From: JAGOBP01 sp046328575
GTDB taxonomy: Bacteria; Chloroflexota; Anaerolineae; Fen-1058
Assembly: GCA_046328575.1 (NCBI GenBank)
Contig: JAXLWI010000008.1
Coordinates: 1 to 64,000, forward strand
Direction: 5' to 3'
Length of the DNA stretch: 64,000 nt
The notes under the pieces were generated by a model, which was given only the letters and a program-made list of their open reading frames with translations, ran no database searches and had not been told where the DNA came from. The number at the start of each line of letters is the position of its first letter. Positions within the stretch are counted from its first letter, which is position 1. The translations under genes were made by a program, and so were the position numbers. Of this stretch, positions 8,924 to 16,728 are shown one piece after another.

Positions 8924-9579
8924 ACCTCGATCAGATTGGCCTCATCGTCGGCGCGGTGTTGACCGTATTGATCTTCAGTTATTTGCTCGGCGATAACTTC
9001 CTGTATCGTCTGGCAACGCACATTCTCATCGGGGGGCTGGCCGCTTACGTCACCGTGACCGTCGTCGCCGATGTGCTGATCAAGCGTATCTGGGTGCCGA
9101 TGGTTCAGCGCTCGGATCCGGTTGCCATGATTGTGGCCGGGTTTGGCCTGATCTTTGGTGCTATGTTGCTGTTGAAAGCCGTACCGCGTCTGGCGTGGAT
9201 CGGCAACATGCCGATCGGTTATCTGGTCGGCGTGGGCGCGGCGGTGACGTTAGGGGGCGCACTCTTTGGCACGCTCGGCCCGCAGGTCGTCGCGACGGCC
9301 ACCCCGCCGCAATTGTTTAACGCCGGCATCTTTGATGCCAAGTCGTTGTTGTTGAATGGTCTGATCCTGTTTGTGACGGTGACGACGTTGATGTCGTTTG
9401 GCTTTAATCGTGTTGCGCGCGGCGGCATATTGAGCGGTGTCAATTCGATTGGGCGCTTCTTCCTATCGATTGCTTTGGGTGCGACCTTCGCGTTGGTATA
9501 CGTGGCCAGCGTGACACTGCTGGTCGATCGGGTGCAGGGTATCTCTGACGCGATCAATTTGTTTATTCTAGGCCGTTAA
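8920..9579 (+). CDS. Multi-pass membrane protein, unknown
   Basis: I choose the ATG at 8920, which overlaps the upstream TGA (ATGA), over an in-frame start at 8848 inside the previous gene. The 219 residues hold five to six hydrophobic helices, beginning IGLIVGAVLTVLIFSYLLGD, and Gly-rich segments such as GAMLLLKAVPR. No domain name is recognised. Tight coupling to the W-L-repeat gene suggests that the two act in one membrane complex. Confidence 0.65.
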   Translation: MNLDQIGLIVGAVLTVLIFSYLLGDNFLYRLATHILIGGLAAYVTVTVVADVLIKRIWVPMVQRSDPVAMIVAGFGLIFGAMLLLKAVPRLAWIGNMPIGYLVGVGAAVTLGGALFGTLGPQVVATATPPQLFNAGIFDAKSLLLNGLILFVTVTTLMSFGFNRVARGGILSGVNSIGRFFLSIALGATFALVYVASVTLLVDRVQGISDAINLFILGR

Positions 9580-9584
9580 CGGAT

Positions 9585-11345
9585 ATGGCACAATCGGCTC
9601 GCATCGATTCAATTCTGGCGCTGGACATCGGCAGTGTGAACACGCAAGCCGTGTTAATTGCGCGCGTCGAGGGCGCGTTCCGATTTGTGGCGCGTGCCCA
9701 GCAGCCGACGACGATGGAAGAGCCGTGGTCGGATGTGGCGGTTGGCGCGCGGCACGCGATCGAGCAGTTGGCTAACATCGCCGCGCGGCCGTTGTTAAGC
9801 GAAGCGGGCGACGTGATCACGCCGGAGCAGGAAAACGGCACCGGCGTCGATGTGTGTGTGATCACCAGCAGCGCGGCCCAGCCGCTCCGATTGATCCTCG
9901 CTGGCCTCGTCGGTGATTTGAGCGTGGACAGTATGCGCCGCGCCGTGGCGGGTACCTACACGTGGGTTGAAGACGTTATCGCGTTGCTCGGCGCACAGCG
10001 TCTCAGCGATGAAGCGCGCGCGCGTAAAGTCATTGCCTTACAGCCAGATGCCGTGTGCATCGCGGGTGGATCAGATGGCGGGGCTGAAACGCCAGTGTTG
10101 GAATTGGTGGAGACCCTGGCGCTCGGCGCATCGCTGATCGAACCGTCGTCGCGTCCGGCGATTGTCTATGCCGGTAACTCGAAGCTGCGACCCAAACTGC
10201 GCGATCTAGTTGGCAATGACGTGCCATTGATTGCGGTCGAAGGCAACGTGCGGCCCAGCCTTGAAACAGAAAACCTCGGACCACTGCAAGCCGAATTGGA
10301 AGCGCTGCATGCCAACACAAAGATGGCGCGTATTCCAGGTCTGCCGACAGTTGCGGCGTGGAGCACACTGCCTGTTCAACCTACTGCGCGCAGCTTTGGT
10401 CAGGTCGTGCAGTATCTCAGTACGACCGGCGATTTGAAGCGCGGCGCGGTGGGCGTGGATACCGGAGCGGCAGCCACCACCGTCGCGGCAGCCTTCAGCG
10501 GACAATTATATTTGACAGTGCGTAACGACATCGGTTCCGCTTACGGCGGGGCGCGCTTGGTGCAGGAAGTCGGCCTCGATAATATTGCGCGCTGGTTGCC
10601 CTTTGAGCTCGATAGTGGCGAGCTACAAGCTTTTGTGATCAATAAGGAATTGCGCCCATTGAGCGTGCCCGCGGATGCGCACGAATTGCTGATCGAACAG
10701 GCGTTGGCACGCGAGGCGATCCGCGCGACGTTGAAGGTGGCCCGCCCCGGCTGGTTACGTGCCGGGGGCCGATCGGATCTGCTGCCGCCGGTGAAGCCCA
10801 TCGTCGCTAGTGGCGCAGTGTTGGTGCGTGCGCCGCGCGCCGCTCAAGCGGCGTTGATGTTGCTGGATGCGTTGGAGCCGATCGGACATACACAGCTCTG
10901 GTTGGACGTGTATGGACTGATGCCGGCCCTAGGCGCGACTGCTATTGCCTCGCCGTTGGCCGCCGTGCAGACGATCGAGAACCAAGGCTTATCGCTGCTG
11001 GGCACGGTGGTGGTGCCGACCGGTCGAGCGCGTCCCGGCGAGGTTGTGCTAGGCGTGAAGATGAGTTACGAAAGCGGCGGCGATATTGAAGTCGAGGTGG
11101 CCGCCGGCACATTGGAGATCTTGTCGTTGCCGTCCGGTCAGGCTGCTCGTTTGGAATTGCATCCGCGGCGCGGCATTGATATTGGCTTGGGACCAGGTCG
11201 CGGCGGCAAACCATTGCCTGTGCAAGGTGGCGCAGTGGGCGTGATCATCGACGCGCGTGGGCGACCTCTGGTGCAGCATTTGCCGCTCGACAAGGGCGAA
11301 CGATTGCAGCGCATGCAGCAGTGGCTGTGGGACATGGGGGCGTAA
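9585..11345 (+). CDS. MutL-like ASKHA-fold ATPase (glutamate mutase MutL family)
   Basis: This 586-residue protein carries the sugar-kinase/actin-type phosphate motifs. Phosphate 1 is ILALDIGSVNTQAVLI near residue 10, and phosphate 2 is GAVGVDTGAAATTV near residue 287. A CIAGGSDGG segment lies between. These match the MutL family, named after a gene next to clostridial B12-dependent glutamate mutase and thought to help assemble or reactivate it. No mutase subunit or B12 enzyme is encoded nearby. Instead it is co-transcribed with membrane proteins, and its stop overlaps the ATG of the next gene (TAATG). A role as an ATP-driven switch or assembly factor for that membrane complex is inference. 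Confidence 0.75.
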   Translation: MAQSARIDSILALDIGSVNTQAVLIARVEGAFRFVARAQQPTTMEEPWSDVAVGARHAIEQLANIAARPLLSEAGDVITPEQENGTGVDVCVITSSAAQPLRLILAGLVGDLSVDSMRRAVAGTYTWVEDVIALLGAQRLSDEARARKVIALQPDAVCIAGGSDGGAETPVLELVETLALGASLIEPSSRPAIVYAGNSKLRPKLRDLVGNDVPLIAVEGNVRPSLETENLGPLQAELEALHANTKMARIPGLPTVAAWSTLPVQPTARSFGQVVQYLSTTGDLKRGAVGVDTGAAATTVAAAFSGQLYLTVRNDIGSAYGGARLVQEVGLDNIARWLPFELDSGELQAFVINKELRPLSVPADAHELLIEQALAREAIRATLKVARPGWLRAGGRSDLLPPVKPIVASGAVLVRAPRAAQAALMLLDALEPIGHTQLWLDVYGLMPALGATAIASPLAAVQTIENQGLSLLGTVVVPTGRARPGEVVLGVKMSYESGGDIEVEVAAGTLEILSLPSGQAARLELHPRRGIDIGLGPGRGGKPLPVQGGAVGVIIDARGRPLVQHLPLDKGERLQRMQQWLWDMGA

Positions 11346-12433
11346 TGAGCAGCGAAACCGTCGCTTATTTCCCACCTGAGACCCGCACTATGCCGTTGAC
11401 GTTGATTCGGACTGAGCGGCTGCTGCCCGTGCCCGGCAAAGTTTTGGTGTCGGCCGGTGAACGCGTGCAGGCGTCACAGACAATCGCGCAGGCTGAGATC
11501 AGCGGAGAAGTACGCATCGTTAATGTAGCGCGTTTGCTGCGTGTGCCGCCTTCACGCGTGGCTCGATGGTTGAAGGTGAAAGAAGGCGACGACGTCACGA
11601 CGAACACCGTCATCGCGGCGCGCGGTCTGTTACCATCCGGTCGGGTGTTATCACCCACCAATGGCTTTGTGTATCGCGTCGATAAGGCGAAAGGCCGCGT
11701 GTTGATCAAAGTAGTCGTGCCGCCGTTTGACCTAACGGCCTATTTGTCTGGCACCGTGGCGAATGTGATGTCGGGCCGCGGCGTGGTGATCGAGACGACG
11801 GGTGCGCTGGTGCAGGCCACTGTAGGATTCGGTGGTGAGGCGTTCGGTGTGTTGCACGTCGTGGCGCATGATCCGGCCGATGTATTGCGCGCCAAGTCGG
11901 TGGATGTGACGGCGCATGGCGCGATTCTGGTGGGCGGCGCGTGGATCGAAGAAGGTGCGTTGCAGCAGGCCGCACAGTTGCAAGTTCGCGGCATCATCGC
12001 GGGCAGCATGGATGGCCGCTTGATCGATTTGGCGCACACACTGCCGTTTCCGATTTTGTTGACTGAAGGCCTCGGCCGTATTCCGATGTCGCGGCCGATC
12101 TTTAAGTTGTTGCAGAGTCAATCGGGCCGCGAGGCTTCGATTAGCGCGTTGACGCGCACGCGCTGGGGTGTGCAGCGACCAGAGATTTTGATCCCGCTGC
12201 CAGCCGATTCGAAGCCAACTGCACCGGTCGCGTTGGGGACGCCGTTGACGATCGGGGCGCGAGTCCGCGTGGTGCGCGGCTCGTTGCAAGGGGCAGCGGG
12301 TACAGTCGCCACTCTCCCTGATCGACCGATGCAGATCGGCAGCGGCGCGCGCGTGTATGGTGCTGAGATCGATCTGGAAGATGTCGGCCGGACGTTTGTA
12401 GCATTTGCCAATCTGGAGATTTTGCGCGGCTAG
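11345..12433 (+). CDS. Protein with biotinyl-like N-terminus and KOW-like C-terminus, unknown
   Basis: The ATG at 11345 sits in the upstream stop (TAATG) and gives 362 residues. The N-terminal part (VPGKVLVSAGERVQASQTIA) looks like the hammerhead fold of biotinyl/lipoyl or hybrid-motif domains. It has no Met-Lys-Met attachment site. The middle is Gly-rich (GAILVGGAWIEEGALQQAA). The C-terminus (RVRVVRGSLQGAAGTVATL) resembles a KOW motif. It is the last gene of the operon, paired with the MutL-like ATPase. No enzyme motif is visible and I do not name a function. Confidence 0.65.
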   Translation: MSSETVAYFPPETRTMPLTLIRTERLLPVPGKVLVSAGERVQASQTIAQAEISGEVRIVNVARLLRVPPSRVARWLKVKEGDDVTTNTVIAARGLLPSGRVLSPTNGFVYRVDKAKGRVLIKVVVPPFDLTAYLSGTVANVMSGRGVVIETTGALVQATVGFGGEAFGVLHVVAHDPADVLRAKSVDVTAHGAILVGGAWIEEGALQQAAQLQVRGIIAGSMDGRLIDLAHTLPFPILLTEGLGRIPMSRPIFKLLQSQSGREASISALTRTRWGVQRPEILIPLPADSKPTAPVALGTPLTIGARVRVVRGSLQGAAGTVATLPDRPMQIGSGARVYGAEIDLEDVGRTFVAFANLEILRG

Positions 12434-12466
12434 CGGTGGACGGCTCACCCGCTGCCGTTTGACATT

Positions 12467-12496
12467 TTGCCTTTGCCGCCCCTTTTGTATTACAAT
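12467..12496 (+). promoter_or_regulatory. Promoter for the wall-anchor-like gene
   Basis: TTGCCT at 12467-12472 and TACAAT at 12491-12496 have an 18-base spacer, 54 bases before the ATG at 12550. An AGGAG-type ribosome site lies near 12535. Confidence 0.55.
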
Positions 12497-12549
12497 GGAG
12501 CCACGCATTCATCAGCGGCAAGGTGATTTCTAAATAGGAGCAGAGGACG

Positions 12550-13269
12550 ATGGCGCTCGAAGATACTGATAACATGGACACCGGTCCGGACACGGGCGGG
12601 AATGGTAACGGCGACGAACAATCCAATCGCACGTTCCGGATTTTGATGCTGGTCATGGGCGGGATTGGCTTATTGGCCGTCATCTTGATTGCTGTCGGCT
12701 TGATTAGCAATCAAGGACAGCGGCGACAATTTGAGGCGACTCAACAGGCGGTGCAGTCGACGAATGAAGCCGTTGCGCAATTGTCGGCGATTACTCCGGA
12801 ACCGCCGACGGCGACTACCGGCCCGACGGATACACCCGTTCCGCCGACGGCCACTCTGCCGCCGACGGCGGCGCCGACCAAGGCCGCGCCGACAACGGCC
12901 CCAACCGTAGCGCCTACGTCGGCGTCGTCAAGTGGTACGTCCGCAACGGCTGAACCCACCAAGTCTGGATCAGCAACGGGTTCCACGGCAAGTGGCACGC
13001 CCAAGGCTGAAGCGACATCGAGCGGCCAGAAGCCGGCGGCGACCAGCGCCGCTAGCAGTGGCTCGTCCAGCACGAGCGGCACACCTGGCCCCAAGGTGAC
13101 AGTTTCGTCCGGCGTAACGACCACCAAGCCGACGTCAGGCACGGTTGGCAGTGGCGAGACGCAAGTACCCAAGACGGGCGCAGGTGACTCGCTGGGGATG
13201 ATTGCGTTGGCCGCTGGTCTCGTGGCTGTGTTTGTTATTGCGCGCCGCTTGCGCACTTCTCAGGCTTAG
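12550..13269 (+). CDS. Surface protein with Ser/Thr/Pro stalk and LPXTG-like anchor
   Basis: This 239-residue protein has an N-terminal transmembrane helix (residues about 34-55) and then a coiled segment with Gln-Gln-Ala repeats. A low-complexity Thr/Ser/Pro/Ala stalk covers about residues 77-200. The C-terminus has a sorting-signal layout: VPKTGAGD, a hydrophobic helix (LGMIALAAGLVAVFVIA) and a basic tail RRLRTSQA. LPXTG-type signals are cleaved by sortases between Thr and Gly; here Leu is replaced by Val. No sortase gene is in the window. The protein has a hydrophobic segment at both ends, so it could instead span the membrane twice with the stalk outside. Confidence 0.65.
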   Translation: MALEDTDNMDTGPDTGGNGNGDEQSNRTFRILMLVMGGIGLLAVILIAVGLISNQGQRRQFEATQQAVQSTNEAVAQLSAITPEPPTATTGPTDTPVPPTATLPPTAAPTKAAPTTAPTVAPTSASSSGTSATAEPTKSGSATGSTASGTPKAEATSSGQKPAATSAASSGSSSTSGTPGPKVTVSSGVTTTKPTSGTVGSGETQVPKTGAGDSLGMIALAAGLVAVFVIARRLRTSQA

Positions 13270-13290
13270 AAGCGACATTCGATTCTAGTA

Positions 13291-13330
13291 ATGGGTCAAC
13301 CGTGGGGGTAATGTCGGTTGACCCATTTTT
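13291..13330 (+). terminator. Intrinsic terminator, only 10 bases before the next start codon
   Basis: Arms ATGGGTCAACC (13291-13301) and GGTTGACCCAT (13316-13326) form a perfect 11-bp stem followed by TTTTT. The next ATG is at 13341. Confidence 0.8.
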
Positions 13331-13340
13331 GTTTAAGACT

Positions 13341-14678
13341 ATGACTGACTCTATCTTTCTCCGTTCAACTGATTTAGCCACCTTGCAAGCTGCGCTGAAC
13401 GAAGGCGCGTGCTGTTCGGTCATCGGGCTGAGCAACATTGGCAAGTCGATGCTGCTGCGGACCGCGGCCGAAACTACGGCCGAGCCCGACGGTACGCTGC
13501 ACGTCTACGTCGATTGCAACTTGATGCCCGCCTTGACCGATCAGGCCTTCTATCAAGTCACGCTGCGCGCTGCCCTTGACGCCGTCAAACGGCGCGGCAA
13601 AAAAATCCCGGCCGAACTTGTGGCGCGCCTCGAGGCGTTGTATCAGAAACTGATCGACGCCGAAAAACCAATCGTAGCGGCGTTGAGCTTCAACGATGGC
13701 ATCGCGGTGTTGTGTGAGCAACTCCCGCGGCGCGTGGCACTGCTGTTCGACGAGTTCGACGATCCGTTTGGCACACTGGATGGCCGCGTATTCTTAAACC
13801 TGCGCGCGCTCCACGATAAGTACGAATCACTGGTGTATGTCACGGCGACGGGCATGCCGCTGGCCGATCGGCGCGGCGATGCCGACGCGGGTGAGTTTTG
13901 CGAATTGTTTGTTGGCCATCAAATCGCATTGGGTATTTTGCCCGCTGATCTAGCGCAGCGCGCCGTCAAGACTTGGGGCAAGGAAGATGGCGCTACGCTG
14001 GACAAAGACGAGATCGAATTTGTTGTCAGCCAGGCTGGCGGTCACCCCGGCCTGCTGCGCGCAGCGACACGCTTGCTGGTGAAGTTGGCCGCGGGTGTGC
14101 CCAGCGGCGCGCGCGCGCAAGCCCTCAACGTGGTGCGTGAACGGCTTGAAAGTGATTCGGTCATCCGCAGTGAGTGTGCTAAACTGTGGGGGCAGCTAGG
14201 CCCGATCGAGCAGGAGACACTCCTCAATTTTTTGATCGACGAGAACGAACTGCCGACGGGTAATGTCAAAGTCGATTTGATCGCCAAAGGCATCTTAACG
14301 GAAACCGAGCCGCCGCAGGTTTTCGGCAAGCTATTTGCGGCGTATGCGCGCCGGCAGCGTCACACGCGTCAACCCGCTCAAGGCGGTGTGCGTGTCGATG
14401 TGGACGCGGGCGAAGTGTGGGTCGATGGCGAGCGCGTGCCCACGTTGACGGACCTGGAATATCGACTGCTGTTGTTGATGTACGGCCGCATCGGCAAGAT
14501 TTGTGATAAGTACCAGATTGTTGAAGCCGTGTGGGGGCAGGAATACATCGACGAAGTGGACGATGCGCGGATCGAAAAACTCATCAGTCGGCTGCGCAGC
14601 AAAATCGAACATGATCCGGCTAATCCGCGCTATTTATTGACCGTTCGCGGCCGGGGCTATAAGCTGGCTTCAACCTAG
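13341..14678 (+). CDS. P-loop ATPase fused to a C-terminal OmpR-type winged helix
   Basis: The ATG at 13341 gives 445 residues; an earlier GTG at 13302 lies inside the terminator hairpin and is rejected. Walker A is GLSNIGKS at residues 29-36, and Walker B is VALLFDEFDD near residue 133. The ATPase resembles the AAA/STAND type used in one-component regulators. The last 90 residues (EVWVDGERVPTLTDLEYRLL, then VRGRGYKL at the end) are a Trans_reg_C DNA-binding domain of the OmpR/PhoB kind. So sensing or oligomerisation and DNA binding are on one chain, with no receiver domain. It is followed at 17 bases by a receiver-kinase gene, so the pair may form a signalling unit upstream of PspA. Confidence 0.8.
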   Translation: MTDSIFLRSTDLATLQAALNEGACCSVIGLSNIGKSMLLRTAAETTAEPDGTLHVYVDCNLMPALTDQAFYQVTLRAALDAVKRRGKKIPAELVARLEALYQKLIDAEKPIVAALSFNDGIAVLCEQLPRRVALLFDEFDDPFGTLDGRVFLNLRALHDKYESLVYVTATGMPLADRRGDADAGEFCELFVGHQIALGILPADLAQRAVKTWGKEDGATLDKDEIEFVVSQAGGHPGLLRAATRLLVKLAAGVPSGARAQALNVVRERLESDSVIRSECAKLWGQLGPIEQETLLNFLIDENELPTGNVKVDLIAKGILTETEPPQVFGKLFAAYARRQRHTRQPAQGGVRVDVDAGEVWVDGERVPTLTDLEYRLLLLMYGRIGKICDKYQIVEAVWGQEYIDEVDDARIEKLISRLRSKIEHDPANPRYLLTVRGRGYKLAST

Positions 14679-14695
14679 CGCAGAGCGAGGCGCGC

Positions 14696-15793
14696 ATGAA
14701 AGAACAAATCCTCATTGTCGAAGATGATCTGGCGATGTCGGCGGGTATCCGCGATGTGCTGGACATGGCCGGTTATCGCGTGCAGTTGGCCGAGAACGGC
14801 CAGGAAGCTTTGGACGTGCTGAAGACTTTTCGGCCCGATCTGATCATCTCAGACATCATGATGCCGGAGATGGATGGTTTTGAGTTTTTGGAGCAGGTGC
14901 GCCGTCGATCGGAATGGGCGGCGATTCCGTTTATTTTCCTCACGGCGAAAGGCCAACGCTCAGATATTCGTGCGGGCAAGCAGCTGGGCGCCGACGATTA
15001 CCTCGTCAAGTCGGTTGACCTTGAGGATCTGTTGGTCGTGGTGCGCGCCAAACTCGATCGCGCGATGGTGTTGAAGCAGCAGACGCGCATGGAGATGGAA
15101 GCGCTGAAGAACAACATCCTGAACATGCTCAGCCACGAGTTTCGCACGCCGCTGACGTACATCACCGGTTACGTCGATCTCATGCAGGAAGGCAACTGGT
15201 CCGTTGAGGATCTGCAGAAATTCCTGCATCGCATCAAAGGTGGCAGCGCTCGTCTCAATCGCTTGGTGGAGGACTTCCTGCTAATGGTGCGCTTCGAAGC
15301 CGACGATGCGCGGCAAGCGTATGCGATGGACAAGCGGCTTTTCAAAGATTGGGATGCGCTGATTACCCGTACATTCAACATCGTGCGTGAGTCGGCCACG
15401 CAGCGGGGGCTGGAACTGACCTCCGATGTGGCATCGCGCCTGCCCGTCATCGAAGCACACGAGGGCTATCTTGAAAACGCGCTCCAGCGCTTGCTGGAAA
15501 ACGCCATTAAGTTTTCGCGGTCGGGCAGCGGCCAAATCACCGTCACCGTCCGATCGGATAACGGCAGCGTCGTGCTCAGTGTGATCGATCAGGGGATCGG
15601 CATCCCGACGGCTGAGATCCCCCGTATCTTCGAGAAGTTCCATCAGATCAACCGCGAAAAGTTCGAACAGCAAGGCGCGGGCATCGGCCTGGCGATTGTG
15701 CGCAGCATCGTCGAACTGCACCACGGCGAGATCGAGTGTGTCAGCCAGGAAGGCGTGGGCAGCGAATTCAGGCTGCGCTTCCCGGTGGCGTGA
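14696..15793 (+). CDS. Receiver domain-histidine kinase protein
   Basis: This 365-residue soluble protein has an N-terminal receiver domain with phospho-acceptor Asp53 (IISDIMMPEMDG), acidic Glu9/Asp10/Asp11 and a conserved Lys in LVKS. A HisKA segment follows with His147 (MLSHEFRTPL). The HATPase domain has the N box LLENAIKFS, DQGIGIP and GAGIGLAIV. All catalytic residues are intact. The order receiver then kinase, with no sensor or membrane segment, suggests the receiver controls the kinase. The neighbouring winged-helix ATPase lacks a receiver, so its phospho-target is unclear. Confidence 0.9.
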   Translation: MKEQILIVEDDLAMSAGIRDVLDMAGYRVQLAENGQEALDVLKTFRPDLIISDIMMPEMDGFEFLEQVRRRSEWAAIPFIFLTAKGQRSDIRAGKQLGADDYLVKSVDLEDLLVVVRAKLDRAMVLKQQTRMEMEALKNNILNMLSHEFRTPLTYITGYVDLMQEGNWSVEDLQKFLHRIKGGSARLNRLVEDFLLMVRFEADDARQAYAMDKRLFKDWDALITRTFNIVRESATQRGLELTSDVASRLPVIEAHEGYLENALQRLLENAIKFSRSGSGQITVTVRSDNGSVVLSVIDQGIGIPTAEIPRIFEKFHQINREKFEQQGAGIGLAIVRSIVELHHGEIECVSQEGVGSEFRLRFPVA

Positions 15794-15894
15794 TTGCGTT
15801 GCTCAGATTGTCAGAAGGCTGTCCGGCTCTCGTCAAGTGCGGGAGCCGTGGCGGTGTTATTCTATCCACGTAACTCATCCACAGGAGGGATTCC

Positions 15895-16575
15895 ATGGCA
15901 TCACTGCTTGAAAAAGTTCGCACGTTGATTTCGGCTAACTTACACGCAATGGTCGATTCGGCCTTGCGCTCCAACTCCGTCGCCGTCATGGACGAATACA
16001 TTCGCCAGGCGGAAGACAATCTGGAAAAACTGGAAGACGCCGCCGCAACGGTGGGCGGTGAAGTGAAAACTCTGAAGCGCAAGTATGACGAATACGCCGC
16101 GCAGGCCGCCAAACTCGATCACGACATCGATGCGTTGCTGCAGCAAGGTCGCGAAGATTTGGCGACGGCCGCGCAGGCCAAGTTCAATACCACGCAGCGT
16201 CTGGCTCAGCAATATCAAGAGCAGTATGATCGTCAGCAAAAGGAATATCAGTCGCTGCTGGATGCCAAACTGAAATTGGAAGCTAAACTGACGACGACCA
16301 AGCAAGAGCGCGAAGAAATGTTGGCGCTGCTTGATCTGGCCAAGTCCAAGGAACTGACCGTCAAGACGATGAAGTCGATCGACGATATCGTGGGCAGCGG
16401 CGACGCCGACATCGCCCGCATCGGCGAATCGATTCGCGCGCGGCTCGACAAGGCCTCGGCCAAGAGCGAGATGATGGCCAGCCGCCTCGACGATCAGATG
16501 GATGAAGTGTTGGGCAAATCTGAATTAGACGGCCAGTTGGCCGAGCGCAAGAAGCGCCTGGGCCTGGGCAGCTAA
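15895..16575 (+). CDS. pspA: PspA/IM30 family membrane-protection protein
   Basis: This 226-residue protein is nearly all coiled coil and matches PspA/IM30/Vipp1, ESCRT-III-like proteins that bind stressed membranes from the cytoplasmic side. Its N-terminal amphipathic helix (SLLEKVRTLISANLHAMVDS) is typical, and the family length is 220-260 residues. A strong AGGAGGG ribosome site lies just before the ATG. No pspF or pspBC is present. The gene heads a long co-directional block with SPFH, NfeD, PH and VWA genes, which supports a membrane-stress role. Confidence 0.9.
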   Translation: MASLLEKVRTLISANLHAMVDSALRSNSVAVMDEYIRQAEDNLEKLEDAAATVGGEVKTLKRKYDEYAAQAAKLDHDIDALLQQGREDLATAAQAKFNTTQRLAQQYQEQYDRQQKEYQSLLDAKLKLEAKLTTTKQEREEMLALLDLAKSKELTVKTMKSIDDIVGSGDADIARIGESIRARLDKASAKSEMMASRLDDQMDEVLGKSELDGQLAERKKRLGLGS

Positions 16576-16620
16576 CAACCGCCACCGCCACACCTCGGCG
16601 ACAGGTGCATAGCACACAAG

Positions 16621-16655
16621 CGGGCGGAGTCGCCAGTCGGCTCCGCCCGTTCACT
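16621..16655 (+). terminator. Terminator-like hairpin after pspA
   Basis: Arms CGGGCGGAG (16621-16629) and CTCCGCCCG (16641-16649) form a perfect 9-bp GC stem. Only a weak T-rich tail (TTCACTT) follows. Confidence 0.55.
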
Positions 16656-16682
16656 TGCCACTTGGTTGTTTGGGCTTACAAT
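16655..16682 (+). promoter_or_regulatory. Promoter of the SBP-VWA-SPFH block
   Basis: TTGCCA (16655-16660) and TACAAT (16677-16682) are separated by 16 bases, 47 bases before the ATG at 16729. Confidence 0.5.
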
Positions 16683-16728
16683 AGAAGCAGTCCACGCCGC
16701 AGTCACCCGACCACGGGAGTAAGATCGA

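Noticed and set aside
11732..12508. 258-codon open frame antisense to the KOW-like gene
   Set aside because: Composition is Arg/His/Gln-rich shadow text; the plus-strand frame has clear domain structure and coupling.
15823..15848. Hairpin after the receiver-kinase gene as a terminator
   Set aside because: The stem is fair but no T run follows, and the pspA ribosome site lies close behind.
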